Shown: positions 1 through 6,475, numbered from the stretch's first letter. The stretch: DNA of 6,776 nucleotides from Gemmatimonadota bacterium (GCA_029884515.1 JAOUHR010000106.1:1-6776); one strand, 5' to 3'. Notes: a model not told the origin generated them from the letters alone. Made by a program: numbers and translations.

Positions 1-1274
1 TCGCCCAGCGCCCTGCGCTGGCCGGTGAGAAGGCGCGTGTCGCCGAAGCGGTCCGCCAGGACCTGACGCGCCTCGCGCGCCTCCAGAAGACGTGGCACGA
101 CAAGACCAAGGCATATGCTGCGGACGCCAGCGACCTGGGATTCGCCGCCACGAGCGGCGCCGACGTCAACATCGCGTTCGCCTCGATGAACGCGTGGGCC
201 GCGAACGCCTCGCACGCGGTGCTCTCGCCGGTGAAGTGCTTCGTGATCGTCTCCTCGGCTGACGCACCCGACGCGCCGACGGCGCAGCCCTTCTGTACCG
301 ACGCCGAGCCGGGGACGGCCGCAGGACGTGTGGCGGCGACGACGGCTGCGGCGCCTGCGACGCCGCCGTCGGCCGAGCCCGCTCCGACGAAGGCCGCGCC
401 AGCGAAGGCCGCGACGCCGTCGCCGACACGCCCGACGACGACGCCGAACACGCAGAAGTCGAGCGCACCGGCACGCCAGGCACCGGCGCGCCAGCAGGCG
501 GCCACGCCGCGCCGCCAGACGCCTCCGCCCCGCGCCACGCCGACCACCACGCCAACCACCACGCCGAACCGCCCAAGCACGGCCGCGAACCCGGCCCCCG
601 GGATCACGCCCGGCGGCGGCCCCGCGGGTCTCGTCCCCGGCGCGGCGCGCCTCAGCACGCGCGAGGTGATCGCCGGCGCCTCGGCGAGCGACCGCGCCGA
701 GGCGGTGAGCGCGCAGCAGTTCGCGGGCGTCCTTTCCGAGTTCGCGCAGAGCGCGCTCTCGGTGCTCAACGCGCCGCGCCCGGAGATCGTGCGCGACCCG
801 TACGAGAGCACGCAGGAGTTCGAGGCGCGCCGGGCTGCCGCCGCGGCGGCCTTCGATCGTCGGGAGGCCGAGTTCTTCCGCGACAACACCAAGACGTACA
901 GCGTGCAGATGGCCGTGACGGGCGTGAAGTACGATCCCGACCGCGAGGTGCTCGAGTTCAAGGTCGATCCCGTGCGCCTGCCGGTGATGCGCGAGGGCGG
1001 CGCGGGGAGCCAGCTCTCGCTCACCTGCTACACGCGCCCCGTGTTCTGGTGCTCGCCGGACACGGGGATGATCTACGACGCCGGCGACCTCTGGAAGGTG
1101 CCGCGCGCCACGGCGCGCCAGCACGACGTGCTGCGCACGCCGATGACGCTCACGGCGCGCTTCACCGTGGGCCGCCTCGAGGGCGGCGAGCGCGAGCTGG
1201 CCATCTCGCTGGTGGACATGGACCTGCAGGCACGCGGGCAGTCGGTGGAGCGCTGGCCCGGCTCCTCGCGCTGA
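1..1274 (+). CDS. Pilin-like head + Pro/Ala/Thr linker + unknown C-terminal domain (5' partial)
   Basis: The frame is open from base 3 to the TGA at 1272-1274, giving at least 423 residues; the start lies upstream, so the ATG at 186 is internal. Window residues 1-105 look like the globular part of a type IV pilin-like protein: a helix (AVRQDLTRLARLQKTWHDKT), then YAAD, LGF, a Trp/His strand (NAWAANASH) and two cysteines (codons 237-239 and 294-296) spaced like the C-terminal pilin disulfide. Bases 306-650 encode about 115 residues of almost pure Pro/Ala/Thr with some Arg/Gln, a disordered linker. Bases 654-1271 encode a separate domain of about 206 residues containing DPYESTQEFEARR, YSVQMAVTGVKYDP and a second Cys pair (LTCYTRPVFWC); I do not recognise it. 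The missing N-terminus would be expected to carry a prepilin peptidase site and hydrophobic helix. An exported pilus- or surface-linked role is inferred. Alternative: a lone secreted protein with a pilin-like fold by chance. Confidence 0.8.
   Translation, partial: AQRPALAGEKARVAEAVRQDLTRLARLQKTWHDKTKAYAADASDLGFAATSGADVNIAFASMNAWAANASHAVLSPVKCFVIVSSADAPDAPTAQPFCTDAEPGTAAGRVAATTAAAPATPPSAEPAPTKAAPAKAATPSPTRPTTTPNTQKSSAPARQAPARQQAATPRRQTPPPRATPTTTPTTTPNRPSTAANPAPGITPGGGPAGLVPGAARLSTREVIAGASASDRAEAVSAQQFAGVLSEFAQSALSVLNAPRPEIVRDPYESTQEFEARRAAAAAAFDRREAEFFRDNTKTYSVQMAVTGVKYDPDREVLEFKVDPVRLPVMREGGAGSQLSLTCYTRPVFWCSPDTGMIYDAGDLWKVPRATARQHDVLRTPMTLTARFTVGRLEGGERELAISLVDMDLQARGQSVERWPGSSR
537..569 (+). 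repeat. Short 12-bp tandem repeat in the linker
   Basis: About 2.75 copies of a 12-bp unit (ACGCCRACCACC) encode TPTTTPTTTPN within the Pro/Ala/Thr linker of the pilin-like fusion. The unit length is a multiple of three, so copy-number change would keep the frame. It may simply reflect biased composition. Confidence 0.5.
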
Positions 1275-1298
1275 TCGCGCGCGCCGCGACGTCCGCTG

Positions 1299-2303
1299 AT
1301 GCCGCCGACCGCCACCCAAGTCCGCACCGACGCCCTCGTCTCGCTCGATGACCTGCGTGCGGCGGCGCGCGCCATCGCTGGCGTCGCCGTCCGCACGCCG
1401 CTCCTCGCCACGGACGCGCTGGAGAAGCAGGTCAGCGTCCCGGTGTTCGTGAAGCCGGAGATGATGCAGCGGGGCGGCGCGTTCAAGTTCCGCGGCGCGT
1501 ACACCTTCCTCTCCTCGCTGTCCGCGGCCGATCGGGCGCGGGGCGTGATCACCGCCAGTTCGGGCAACCACGGCCAGGCCGTGGCGCTCGCCGCCAAGCT
1601 CTTCGGCGTGCCGGCGACCATCGTGATGCCCACCACCGTCCCGCGCGCCAAGAAGGCCGGCGCGGTGCGGCTCGGGGCGCGCTGCTTCTATGAGGGTGTG
1701 ACGACCGCCGAGCGGATGGCGAAGGCGAAGGAGATCCAGGAGGCCGAGGGCCTCACGATGGTCCCGCCGTTCGACGACCCCACGATCATCGCGGGGCAGG
1801 GGACGATGGGCCTCGAGATCTGCGAGGACCTCCCGAACGTCGGCACGGTGATCGTGCCCATCGGGGGCGGGGGACTGAGCTCGGGCGTCGCGCGCGCGGT
1901 GAAGCTGCTCGCGCCGGGCGCGCGGGTGATCGGCGTCGAGCCGGAAGGCTCGCCCAAGTTCTCGAAGGCGCGCGAGGCGGGGAAGCCGGTGACGATCCCG
2001 GCGAACCCGGATGGTCTCGCGGACGGCCTGCTCGCCGTGCGCATCGGGGAGCGCAATTTCCACCACCTGCAGGCGATGATGGACGACGTGGTGACGGTGC
2101 CCGACGCGCTCCTCGCCGACGCGATGCGGCTGATCCTCGACCGGATGAAGCTGGTGGCGGAGCCGAGCGGCGCGATCACGATCGCGGCGCTGCAGGGCGG
2201 GCTGGTGAGGCCGGTGGGCGCCACCGTCTGCGTGCTCAGCGGAGGCAACATGGAGTGGGACGGCCTCTCGGCGCTGCTCGGCCACGGGAGCGACGGCGCC
2301 TGA
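1299..2303 (+). CDS. Threonine/serine dehydratase, PLP fold-type II
   Basis: A 334-residue pyridoxal-phosphate enzyme that by family converts L-threonine (and often L-serine) to the 2-oxo acid plus ammonia in the cytoplasm. Visible landmarks are the PLP Schiff-base lysine K63 in GGAFKFRGA, the substrate/cofactor loop SSGNHGQ (87-93, including the Ser whose equivalent reprotonates the substrate in serine racemases), the phosphate-binding glycine loop GGGGLSSG (189-196) and the cofactor-ring Ser in LSGGN (313-317). It ends right after the catalytic domain with no ACT-like regulatory domain, so it resembles the catabolic (TdcB) or serine-racemase-like short form rather than allosteric biosynthetic IlvA. 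Threonine dehydratase and serine racemase cannot be separated from sequence alone. The ATG lies 24 nt after the preceding stop with no clear Shine-Dalgarno. The stop overlaps the kinase start by one base (TGATG). Confidence 0.93.
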   Translation: MPPTATQVRTDALVSLDDLRAAARAIAGVAVRTPLLATDALEKQVSVPVFVKPEMMQRGGAFKFRGAYTFLSSLSAADRARGVITASSGNHGQAVALAAKLFGVPATIVMPTTVPRAKKAGAVRLGARCFYEGVTTAERMAKAKEIQEAEGLTMVPPFDDPTIIAGQGTMGLEICEDLPNVGTVIVPIGGGGLSSGVARAVKLLAPGARVIGVEPEGSPKFSKAREAGKPVTIPANPDGLADGLLAVRIGERNFHHLQAMMDDVVTVPDALLADAMRLILDRMKLVAEPSGAITIAALQGGLVRPVGATVCVLSGGNMEWDGLSALLGHGSDGA

Positions 2304-3421
2304 TGGGCCAGCTCCGCTGCCCGACCTGTGGGACGATGTACGCCGACGACGCGCGCTTCTGCACGCGCGACGGCACGCGCCTTGCCGCACCGCCCTCGGG
2401 CGCGCCCTCGGGCGTGGCGTCGGGCGTGGCGTCGGGCGTGGCGTCGGGCGTGGCGTCGGGCGTGGCGTCGGGCGTGGGCGCGGCCCCGCCCGCGACGCCC
2501 CCCAAGCAGACGTCGCGGGCAACGCACGTGCGCCCCAAGGATGCGTCCGCGTCGGGCGGCGCGTCGAGCCATGCGAACATGGCCGGCAAGGTGCTCGACC
2601 GCCGCTACAACATCGTGCGCAAGATCGGCGAGGGAGGGATGTCGTACGTCTACCTCGCGCACGACGTGGCCTCGCAGGAGCGTTACGCGATCAAGATCCT
2701 CTCGCCCGCCCTCTCCAAGGACGAGAACGCGATGGCGCGCCTCCGCCGCGAGGCCGCGCTCGGCATCCGGCTCGCGCATCCCAACGTCTGCCACATCGTG
2801 CGGATGGGGGAGACGGAGGACGGCCTCGTCTACGTGGTGATGCCGTATGTGGAGGGGGAGATCCTCTCCGACCGCAACTACCGCGTGGGGCAGACGACGC
2901 TCTCCGACGCCGCGAAGTTCGTGGGCGAGATCGCCGAGGGCCTGCACGTCGCGCACCAGCTGACGATCATCCATCGGGACCTCAAGCCCGAGAACATCAT
3001 GATCTGCAAGCGCGCGGACGGCACCGAGTACGCGGTGGTGATGGACTTCGGCCTGGCGAAGGAGCGGAAGGCGGGCGGCGAGCTGCAGAAGCTCACGGCG
3101 ACGGGGATCATCCTCGGCACGCCGGAGTTCATGAGCCCCGAGCAGCTGCGCGGCAAGACGCTCGACCTGCGCACCGACGTCTACTCGCTCGCGCTGATGA
3201 CGTACGAGATGCTCACGGGGAAGCTCCCGTTCGAGGGGCGGAACCAGCAGGAGATGATGATCGCGCGGCTGCGGAGCGACCCGATCCCCGCGAAGAACCG
3301 GCGCCCCGAGCTCCCGGACGCGGTGGATGCGGTGCTGCTCAAGGCGATGGCGCGCGCGCCCGAGGACCGGTACCAGTCGGCGCCGGAGTTCGCCAAGGCG
3401 TTCCGCGCCGCCGCCGGGTGA
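2303..3421 (+). CDS. Zinc-ribbon Ser/Thr protein kinase, soluble
   Basis: 372 residues from the ATG in the TGATG overlap with the dehydratase stop; an upstream ATG at 2255 would only extend into the previous gene. Residues 6-24 form a short zinc-ribbon-like motif, CPTC-x10-C-T-R-DG, with three Cys and an Asp where a fourth ligand would be. Residues 36-59 are a SGVA tandem repeat, followed by a Pro/Ala/Ser linker to about residue 93. The Hanks-type kinase domain fills about 102-368: glycine loop GEGGMS (109-114), ATP-binding Lys K131 in AIKI, catalytic loop HRDLKPEN (224-231), DFG (248-250) and the activation-segment end GTPEFMSPEQ. All catalytic residues are present, so it should be active. 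There is no transmembrane segment or C-terminal sensor domain; the protein stops just after the kinase fold, so it is probably cytoplasmic. A GGAG at 2287-2290 lies 12 nt before the start, so initiation may rely partly on translational coupling. Substrates are unknown. Confidence 0.93.
   Translation: MGQLRCPTCGTMYADDARFCTRDGTRLAAPPSGAPSGVASGVASGVASGVASGVASGVGAAPPATPPKQTSRATHVRPKDASASGGASSHANMAGKVLDRRYNIVRKIGEGGMSYVYLAHDVASQERYAIKILSPALSKDENAMARLRREAALGIRLAHPNVCHIVRMGETEDGLVYVVMPYVEGEILSDRNYRVGQTTLSDAAKFVGEIAEGLHVAHQLTIIHRDLKPENIMICKRADGTEYAVVMDFGLAKERKAGGELQKLTATGIILGTPEFMSPEQLRGKTLDLRTDVYSLALMTYEMLTGKLPFEGRNQQEMMIARLRSDPIPAKNRRPELPDAVDAVLLKAMARAPEDRYQSAPEFAKAFRAAAG
2396..2479 (+). repeat. 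12-bp in-frame minisatellite in the kinase gene
   Basis: Five perfect copies of the 12-mer TCGGGCGTGGCG run from 2408 to 2467. They are followed by a diverged sixth unit (2468-2479, last codon GGC) and preceded by a degenerate unit (2396-2407, encoding SGAP). They encode (SGVA)5-SGVG between the zinc ribbon and the kinase domain. Identity at the DNA level, including third positions, indicates recent expansion by slippage; copy changes would keep the frame and only alter linker length. Confidence 0.95.
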
Positions 3422-3423
3422 GG
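3416..3423 (+). promoter_or_regulatory. Likely ribosome binding site for the GTG start at 3429
   Basis: GGTGAGG-like purine run (3417-3423) spanning the kinase stop codon, 5 nt before GTG 3429. It supports this GTG, which places a well-formed signal peptide at the N-terminus of the aminopeptidase, and ties its initiation to the end of the kinase gene. Confidence 0.45.
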
Positions 3424-3428
3424 CGGCG

Positions 3429-5063
3429 GTGAGGGGCGGCCTCACCGGCCTGCTCTCCCTCCTGCTCGGCGTGGCCGCGCCGATGGCCGCCCAGCAGGGC
3501 GACGTGGACGTGGAGCGCTACCGCTTCTACCTCACGCTCCCCGACACGGGGAAGCACATCCGCGTGCAGTCCACCACGATCTTCAGGCGCGACTCCACCA
3601 ACACGGCCCTCCGGCTCGACCTGCTCGCGCCGATGGCGGTGCGGGGCGCCTACCTCGGCTGCGCGACGGCGCTGGGCACGCCCTTCAGGTTCGATGGTCG
3701 CGTGGTGACCGTGCCGCTCGGCGAGGCCGGTGCCACGGGCGACACCACCTGCGTGAGCCTCATCTACGAGGGCGAGCCCGCGGACGGGCTCGTGATCTCC
3801 ACCGACAGCGCAGGGCGCTGGCTCGCCTTCGGCGACAACTGGCCCGACCGCGCGCGCCACTGGCTCGCCACCGTGGACCACCCGTCGGACAAGGCGCTGG
3901 TGGAGTTCATCGTGGACGCGCCGGCGACCCTCACGGTGGTGGCGAACGGCACGCGCCGCGGCCTGGCCGACATCGAGCCCAGCGCGGCTGGCCCACGGCG
4001 CCGCACCGTGTGGGAGACGGCGGAGCCGATCGCGACCTACCTCATGGTGATCGCCGCCGCGCCGCTCGTGGAGACGCCTCTCGGCGAGACGGCGTGCGGA
4101 TACGCCGCGCTCCAGCGGTGCGTGCCGCAGTCGGTGTTCACCGCGCCGGAGCAGGCGCGCTACATGCCGGGCAACTTCGCGCGCGCGGGCGACATCGTGC
4201 GCTTCTTCGCGCAGACCGTGAGCCCCTTCCCGTACGAGCGGCTCTCCCACCTGCAGAGCGCCACGCAGTTCGGCGGGATGGAGAACGTCGGCGCGATCTT
4301 CTACGCGGACGGACTCTTCCGCCGGCCGGACGGCGTGGGCGTCGGCCTCATCGCGCACGAGACCGCGCACCAGTGGTTCGGCGACGCGGTCACCGAGGGT
4401 GCCTGGGGCCACCTCTGGCTCTCGGAGGGCTTCGCGACGTACTTCGCCGCGCTCTACACGCAGTACGCGATGGGCGACAGCGCGTTCCGCGCGGAGATGG
4501 CGAACATCCGCCAGAAGGTGATCCGCGCCGGCGTCGTCGCCGCGCGCCCGGTGGTGGACACCGCGCAGACGGACCTGATGGAGCTGCTCAACGAGAACAG
4601 CTACGAGAAGGGTGGCTTCGTGCTGCACATGCTGCGCAGCGAGGTGGGGGACAGCACCTTCTTCCGCGCGATCCGGGCGTACTACGAGGCGCACCGGAAC
4701 GGCAACGCGCTCACGGGCGACCTGCTCGCCGAGATGGAGCGCGAGTCCGCGCGCGACCTGGGCTGGTTCTTCGACCAGTGGCTCACACGCCCCGGCTACA
4801 TCGATCTCGCGCTCCGCTGGGAACACGACATCGGAGCCGGGAGCCTGACCTTCACCGTCACCCAGGGCGACCGCTTCCCGCCGTATCGCTTCCCGCTGCG
4901 CGTGGAGATCGTGGACGCGAACGGCGTGGCGACGCAGGCGTTGCTCGACGTGCCCGCGGAGCGCGCGGCGCGCATCGTGGTGCCCGGGCGCTGGACGGCG
5001 CCGCCGCTCGCCGTCCGGCCAGACCCGATGGTGGAGTTGCTCGCGGCCTTCCGCACGTCGTGA
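3429..5063 (+). CDS. Exported M1-family metallo-aminopeptidase
   Basis: 544 residues from GTG 3429, chosen because it yields a signal peptide: MRGG, a Leu-rich core (5-17), and probable cleavage after PMAA (about residue 21). An upstream ATG at 3327 in the same frame lies inside the kinase and would add an Arg-rich leader without a signal. The gluzincin zinc site is complete: HETAH (310-314) and the third ligand E333 in LWLSEGF, giving HExxH-x18-E. The exopeptidase motif is GGMEN (282-286), the variant of GAMEN that binds the free N-terminus. The catalytic Tyr is probably Y392 in SYEKGG. The N-terminal 200 residues are the beta-rich domain typical of M1 enzymes. The C-terminus (about 440-544) is short, so the long helical domain of PepN-type enzymes is missing. 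It likely removes N-terminal amino acids from peptides in the periplasm or outside the cell. The gene starts 7 nt after the kinase stop and overlaps the next gene by 4 nt (GTGA). Confidence 0.92.
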   Translation: MRGGLTGLLSLLLGVAAPMAAQQGDVDVERYRFYLTLPDTGKHIRVQSTTIFRRDSTNTALRLDLLAPMAVRGAYLGCATALGTPFRFDGRVVTVPLGEAGATGDTTCVSLIYEGEPADGLVISTDSAGRWLAFGDNWPDRARHWLATVDHPSDKALVEFIVDAPATLTVVANGTRRGLADIEPSAAGPRRRTVWETAEPIATYLMVIAAAPLVETPLGETACGYAALQRCVPQSVFTAPEQARYMPGNFARAGDIVRFFAQTVSPFPYERLSHLQSATQFGGMENVGAIFYADGLFRRPDGVGVGLIAHETAHQWFGDAVTEGAWGHLWLSEGFATYFAALYTQYAMGDSAFRAEMANIRQKVIRAGVVAARPVVDTAQTDLMELLNENSYEKGGFVLHMLRSEVGDSTFFRAIRAYYEAHRNGNALTGDLLAEMERESARDLGWFFDQWLTRPGYIDLALRWEHDIGAGSLTFTVTQGDRFPPYRFPLRVEIVDANGVATQALLDVPAERAARIVVPGRWTAPPLAVRPDPMVELLAAFRTS

Positions 5064-5953
5064 GGGCGAGGCACGCGGCCGTCGCCGGGTGTGCGGCGGC
5101 GGCCCTCCTGGCGGCGGGAGCGGCGGACCGCCCGCTTCGCGCGCAGGCCACCTCGGCGCGCCCGGCCACCATCTCCGACGTGGATTCCCTCCTCGCGAAC
5201 GGCCGGCTCGCGGCGGCCGAGCAGCTGCTCTTCGCGGCGGTCGCGGCGCGGCCACGGGCGCCTGAGGTGCGGGGCGCGCTGGCCTGGTACCTCGCGTCGC
5301 GCGGCCGGTTCGTGATCGCGGACGTGCTCTTCTCGGAGGCGCTGCGGTTCGGCGCCGACAGTGGCGTCGTCGCCCGTGCGCGGGCGACCCTCGCGCCGTA
5401 CCGCGCACGCGCGGAGGGTCCGGCGGCCGCCGTGCCCTTCACGCTCTCCGAGGATGGCCGCACGCTCGGCTGGTTCGACGCCCGGTCGTCGCGGGGCCCG
5501 CTGCGCGTGACCATCGATCCCGGCGCGACGGGATTCGCCGTGGCCAGCGCCACGGAGGCGCGCGCAGTGGGGACCGCGCTCTGGGTGGGCGAACGGAAGG
5601 TGGCGGTCGCCCGCGCGGTGGTGGACCCCGCCGTCCCGGGCGGTGAGGTCCGCATCGGGCTCGACGTCGTGCTCGGCCACGCGATGCGATTCGATGAGCG
5701 CACCGGGTCGCTCTCCCTCGGCGACGCGACGCCGCCCGACGCGCCGGGTGACGCCGCCGGAGCGGCTGCGGGTGGCGCCGGTGGCGGCACCCGGCTCGAG
5801 GTGCCCTTCGTGCTCACGATGCCCGGCCTCTGGCTCGTGGAGCGCCCCGGCGCGCGGCCGGTGCCGGTGGAGAGTCCGTGGGGGCGCTCGCTGCTCCGCG
5901 GGTCGCGATGGTGGGTGGACCTCGGGCGGAGCGTGGTGGTCGTCGAGCGCTGA
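5060..5953 (+). CDS. Exported TPR-like protein with degenerate retropepsin-like domain
   Basis: 297 residues from GTG 5060, overlapping the aminopeptidase stop as GTGA; no Shine-Dalgarno is visible, so reinitiation is likely. The N-terminus (RARH, an Ala/Leu core, LRAQA) is a Sec signal peptide with probable cleavage near residue 30; VAGC at 8-11 is lipobox-like but sits too early. Residues about 38-118 are helical and TPR-like (LLANGRLAAAEQLLFAA, then LAWYLASRGRFVIADVLFSEAL). Residues about 125-221 resemble a retroviral-type aspartyl protease half: IDPGATGFAVAS (152-163) in place of the usual D-T/S-G-A, then later IGLDVVLGHAMRFD (199-212) followed by GSLSLG, the pattern of the second conserved strand pair. 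The Asp is kept but Thr/Ser is replaced by Pro, so activity is uncertain. A Gly/Ala-rich linker (222-243) precedes a short C-terminal beta-rich tail. Periplasmic location is inferred; function is unknown. Confidence 0.82.
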   Translation: MRARHAAVAGCAAAALLAAGAADRPLRAQATSARPATISDVDSLLANGRLAAAEQLLFAAVAARPRAPEVRGALAWYLASRGRFVIADVLFSEALRFGADSGVVARARATLAPYRARAEGPAAAVPFTLSEDGRTLGWFDARSSRGPLRVTIDPGATGFAVASATEARAVGTALWVGERKVAVARAVVDPAVPGGEVRIGLDVVLGHAMRFDERTGSLSLGDATPPDAPGDAAGAAAGGAGGGTRLEVPFVLTMPGLWLVERPGARPVPVESPWGRSLLRGSRWWVDLGRSVVVVER

Positions 5954-5971
5954 ACGCCCCCGTCTCAGCGC
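5947..5971. terminator. Stop-codon hairpin between convergent genes (candidate)
   Basis: GCGCTGA (5947-5953) and TCAGCGC (5965-5971) are perfect inverted repeats with an 11-nt C-rich loop. The arms contain the TGA of the plus-strand gene and the TGA of the minus-strand gene. There is no T-tract on either side, so it is not a canonical intrinsic terminator; it might pause or protect converging transcripts. This is the only spacer (11 nt) between the two genes. Confidence 0.35.
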
Positions 5972-6405
5972 CCCCGCTCCTGCAGGTCCACCATCAGGCA
6001 CCGGTCCTGCACCACGTCGATCCCCGCCCTGGCCAGCCGCTCCGCGGCCTCGTCGTTGCGGATGCCCAGCTGGAACCAGACCGCCCCGGGCGCGGCGGCG
6101 ATGATGTCGTCCACGTGCTGCGGGATGCGGTGCGCGCGCCGGAAGACGTTCACCAGGTCCACCCGCTCGCCGATCGCGGAGATCGTGCGGAAGACCGGTT
6201 CGCCGAGGATCTCGGTGACCTCGGGATAGTAGACGGGCACCGGGATCACCCGCATCCCTGCACGCTGCGTGTAGGCGGGCACGTAATGGGCCGGCGCGCC
6301 CGTCTCGGGTGTCTTGATGCCGAGCACGGCAACCGTGCGCGTGCGGTCGAGGAGGGCCGTGATGGCGGCCTCCGTCTCGAGCAGGTGTGTTCGCCAGTCG
6401 GTCAT
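5965..6405 (-). CDS. CoA-binding domain protein (YccU-type)
   Basis: 146 residues on the minus strand, reading from ATG 6405; a GTG one codon upstream (6408) is an equal in-frame option. The protein is a single Rossmann-like CoA-binding domain: TVAVLGIKTPETGAPAHYV near the N-terminus (nucleotide-binding loop), GMRVIPVPVYYPEVTEILGE, VDLVNVFRRAHRIPQHVDD, then GAVWFQLGIRNDEAAERLA and GIDVVQDRCLMVD at the end. This order and the VFR, W-Q-LGI and DRC motifs match the stand-alone CoA_binding_2 family (E. coli YccU and relatives), related to the CoA-binding domain of succinyl-CoA synthetase. The length is usual for the family. Its cellular role is not established; binding of CoA or acyl-CoA is known from the family, not shown here. 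It runs convergent to the operon and divergent from the saccharopine dehydrogenase-like gene. Confidence 0.92.
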   Translation of the reverse strand: MTDWRTHLLETEAAITALLDRTRTVAVLGIKTPETGAPAHYVPAYTQRAGMRVIPVPVYYPEVTEILGEPVFRTISAIGERVDLVNVFRRAHRIPQHVDDIIAAAPGAVWFQLGIRNDEAAERLARAGIDVVQDRCLMVDLQERGR

Positions 6406-6463
6406 CACGAGGTGAAATCGGGGGCGCGCGAAGGTAAACTTAAGGGCTGCTCACGACCTGTGA
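6405..6463. repeat. Two related TCACGA inverted repeats in the divergent region
   Basis: TCAC-GAG-GTGA (6405-6415) and TCAC-GACCT-GTGA (6451-6463) are short palindromes that also share the direct element TCACGANNTG, spaced 46 bp apart. One sits at the start of the CoA-binding gene and overlaps the candidate -35; the other is in the leader of the opposite gene. They could be operators for one regulator of both genes, but arms of 4 bp are short enough to arise by chance. Confidence 0.25.
6412..6440 (+). promoter_or_regulatory. Candidate sigma-70-like promoter for the 6482 gene
   Basis: GTGAAA (6412-6417) and TAAACT (6435-6440) each match 4 of 6 bases of the -35 and -10 consensus and are exactly 17 bp apart. 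TAAACT lies in the only AT-rich patch of an otherwise GC-rich region (6435-6443). Predicted transcription start is near 6447, giving a leader of about 35 nt. A minus-strand promoter in the same patch (GTCACA then TAAGTT, reading leftward) is weaker. Confidence 0.4.
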
Positions 6464-6471
6464 CACGAATC

Positions 6472-6475
6472 GGAG
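6472..6475 (+). promoter_or_regulatory. Ribosome binding site
   Basis: GGAG followed by 6 nt to the ATG at 6482. It is the clearest Shine-Dalgarno in the window and fixes the start of the last gene. Confidence 0.75.

Noticed and set aside
186..576. ATG at 186 as the true start of the first gene, and other-frame open stretches here
   Set aside because: The same frame is open back to base 3 with pilin-like sequence, so 186 is internal; the other frames give only Arg/Pro-rich translations of the repetitive linker.
2255..2302. Longer kinase start at ATG 2255
   Set aside because: It adds an Arg-rich stretch inside the dehydratase; the ATG at 2303 directly precedes the Cys motif and has the typical TGATG overlap.
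2396..2479. CRISPR-like array
   Set aside because: The units are 12 bp, contiguous without spacers, and in frame inside a kinase gene; a coding minisatellite explains them.
1688..3445. 585-residue open frame on the minus strand across dehydratase and kinase genes
   Set aside because: It is the complement of two genes with complete catalytic motifs. Its product is Arg/His/Ala-rich with no domain, and includes the complement of the minisatellite; long antisense frames are expected at this GC content.
4010..5059. Upstream extension of the TPR/retropepsin frame starting at 4010
   Set aside because: The extension lies wholly within the aminopeptidase gene and is Arg/Gly-rich noise; the GTG at 5060 gives a signal peptide and a 4-nt stop/start overlap.
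5082..5094. Lipoprotein signal (VAGC) in the TPR/retropepsin protein
   Set aside because: The Cys is residue 11 with only about five hydrophobic residues before it; the longer Ala/Leu core and LRAQA site fit ordinary Sec cleavage better.
3339..5408. 689-residue open frame on the minus strand opposite the aminopeptidase
   Set aside because: Its translation is dominated by Arg, Ala, His and Val with no fold signature, opposite a gene with a full HExxH-x18-E site; a GC-driven shadow.
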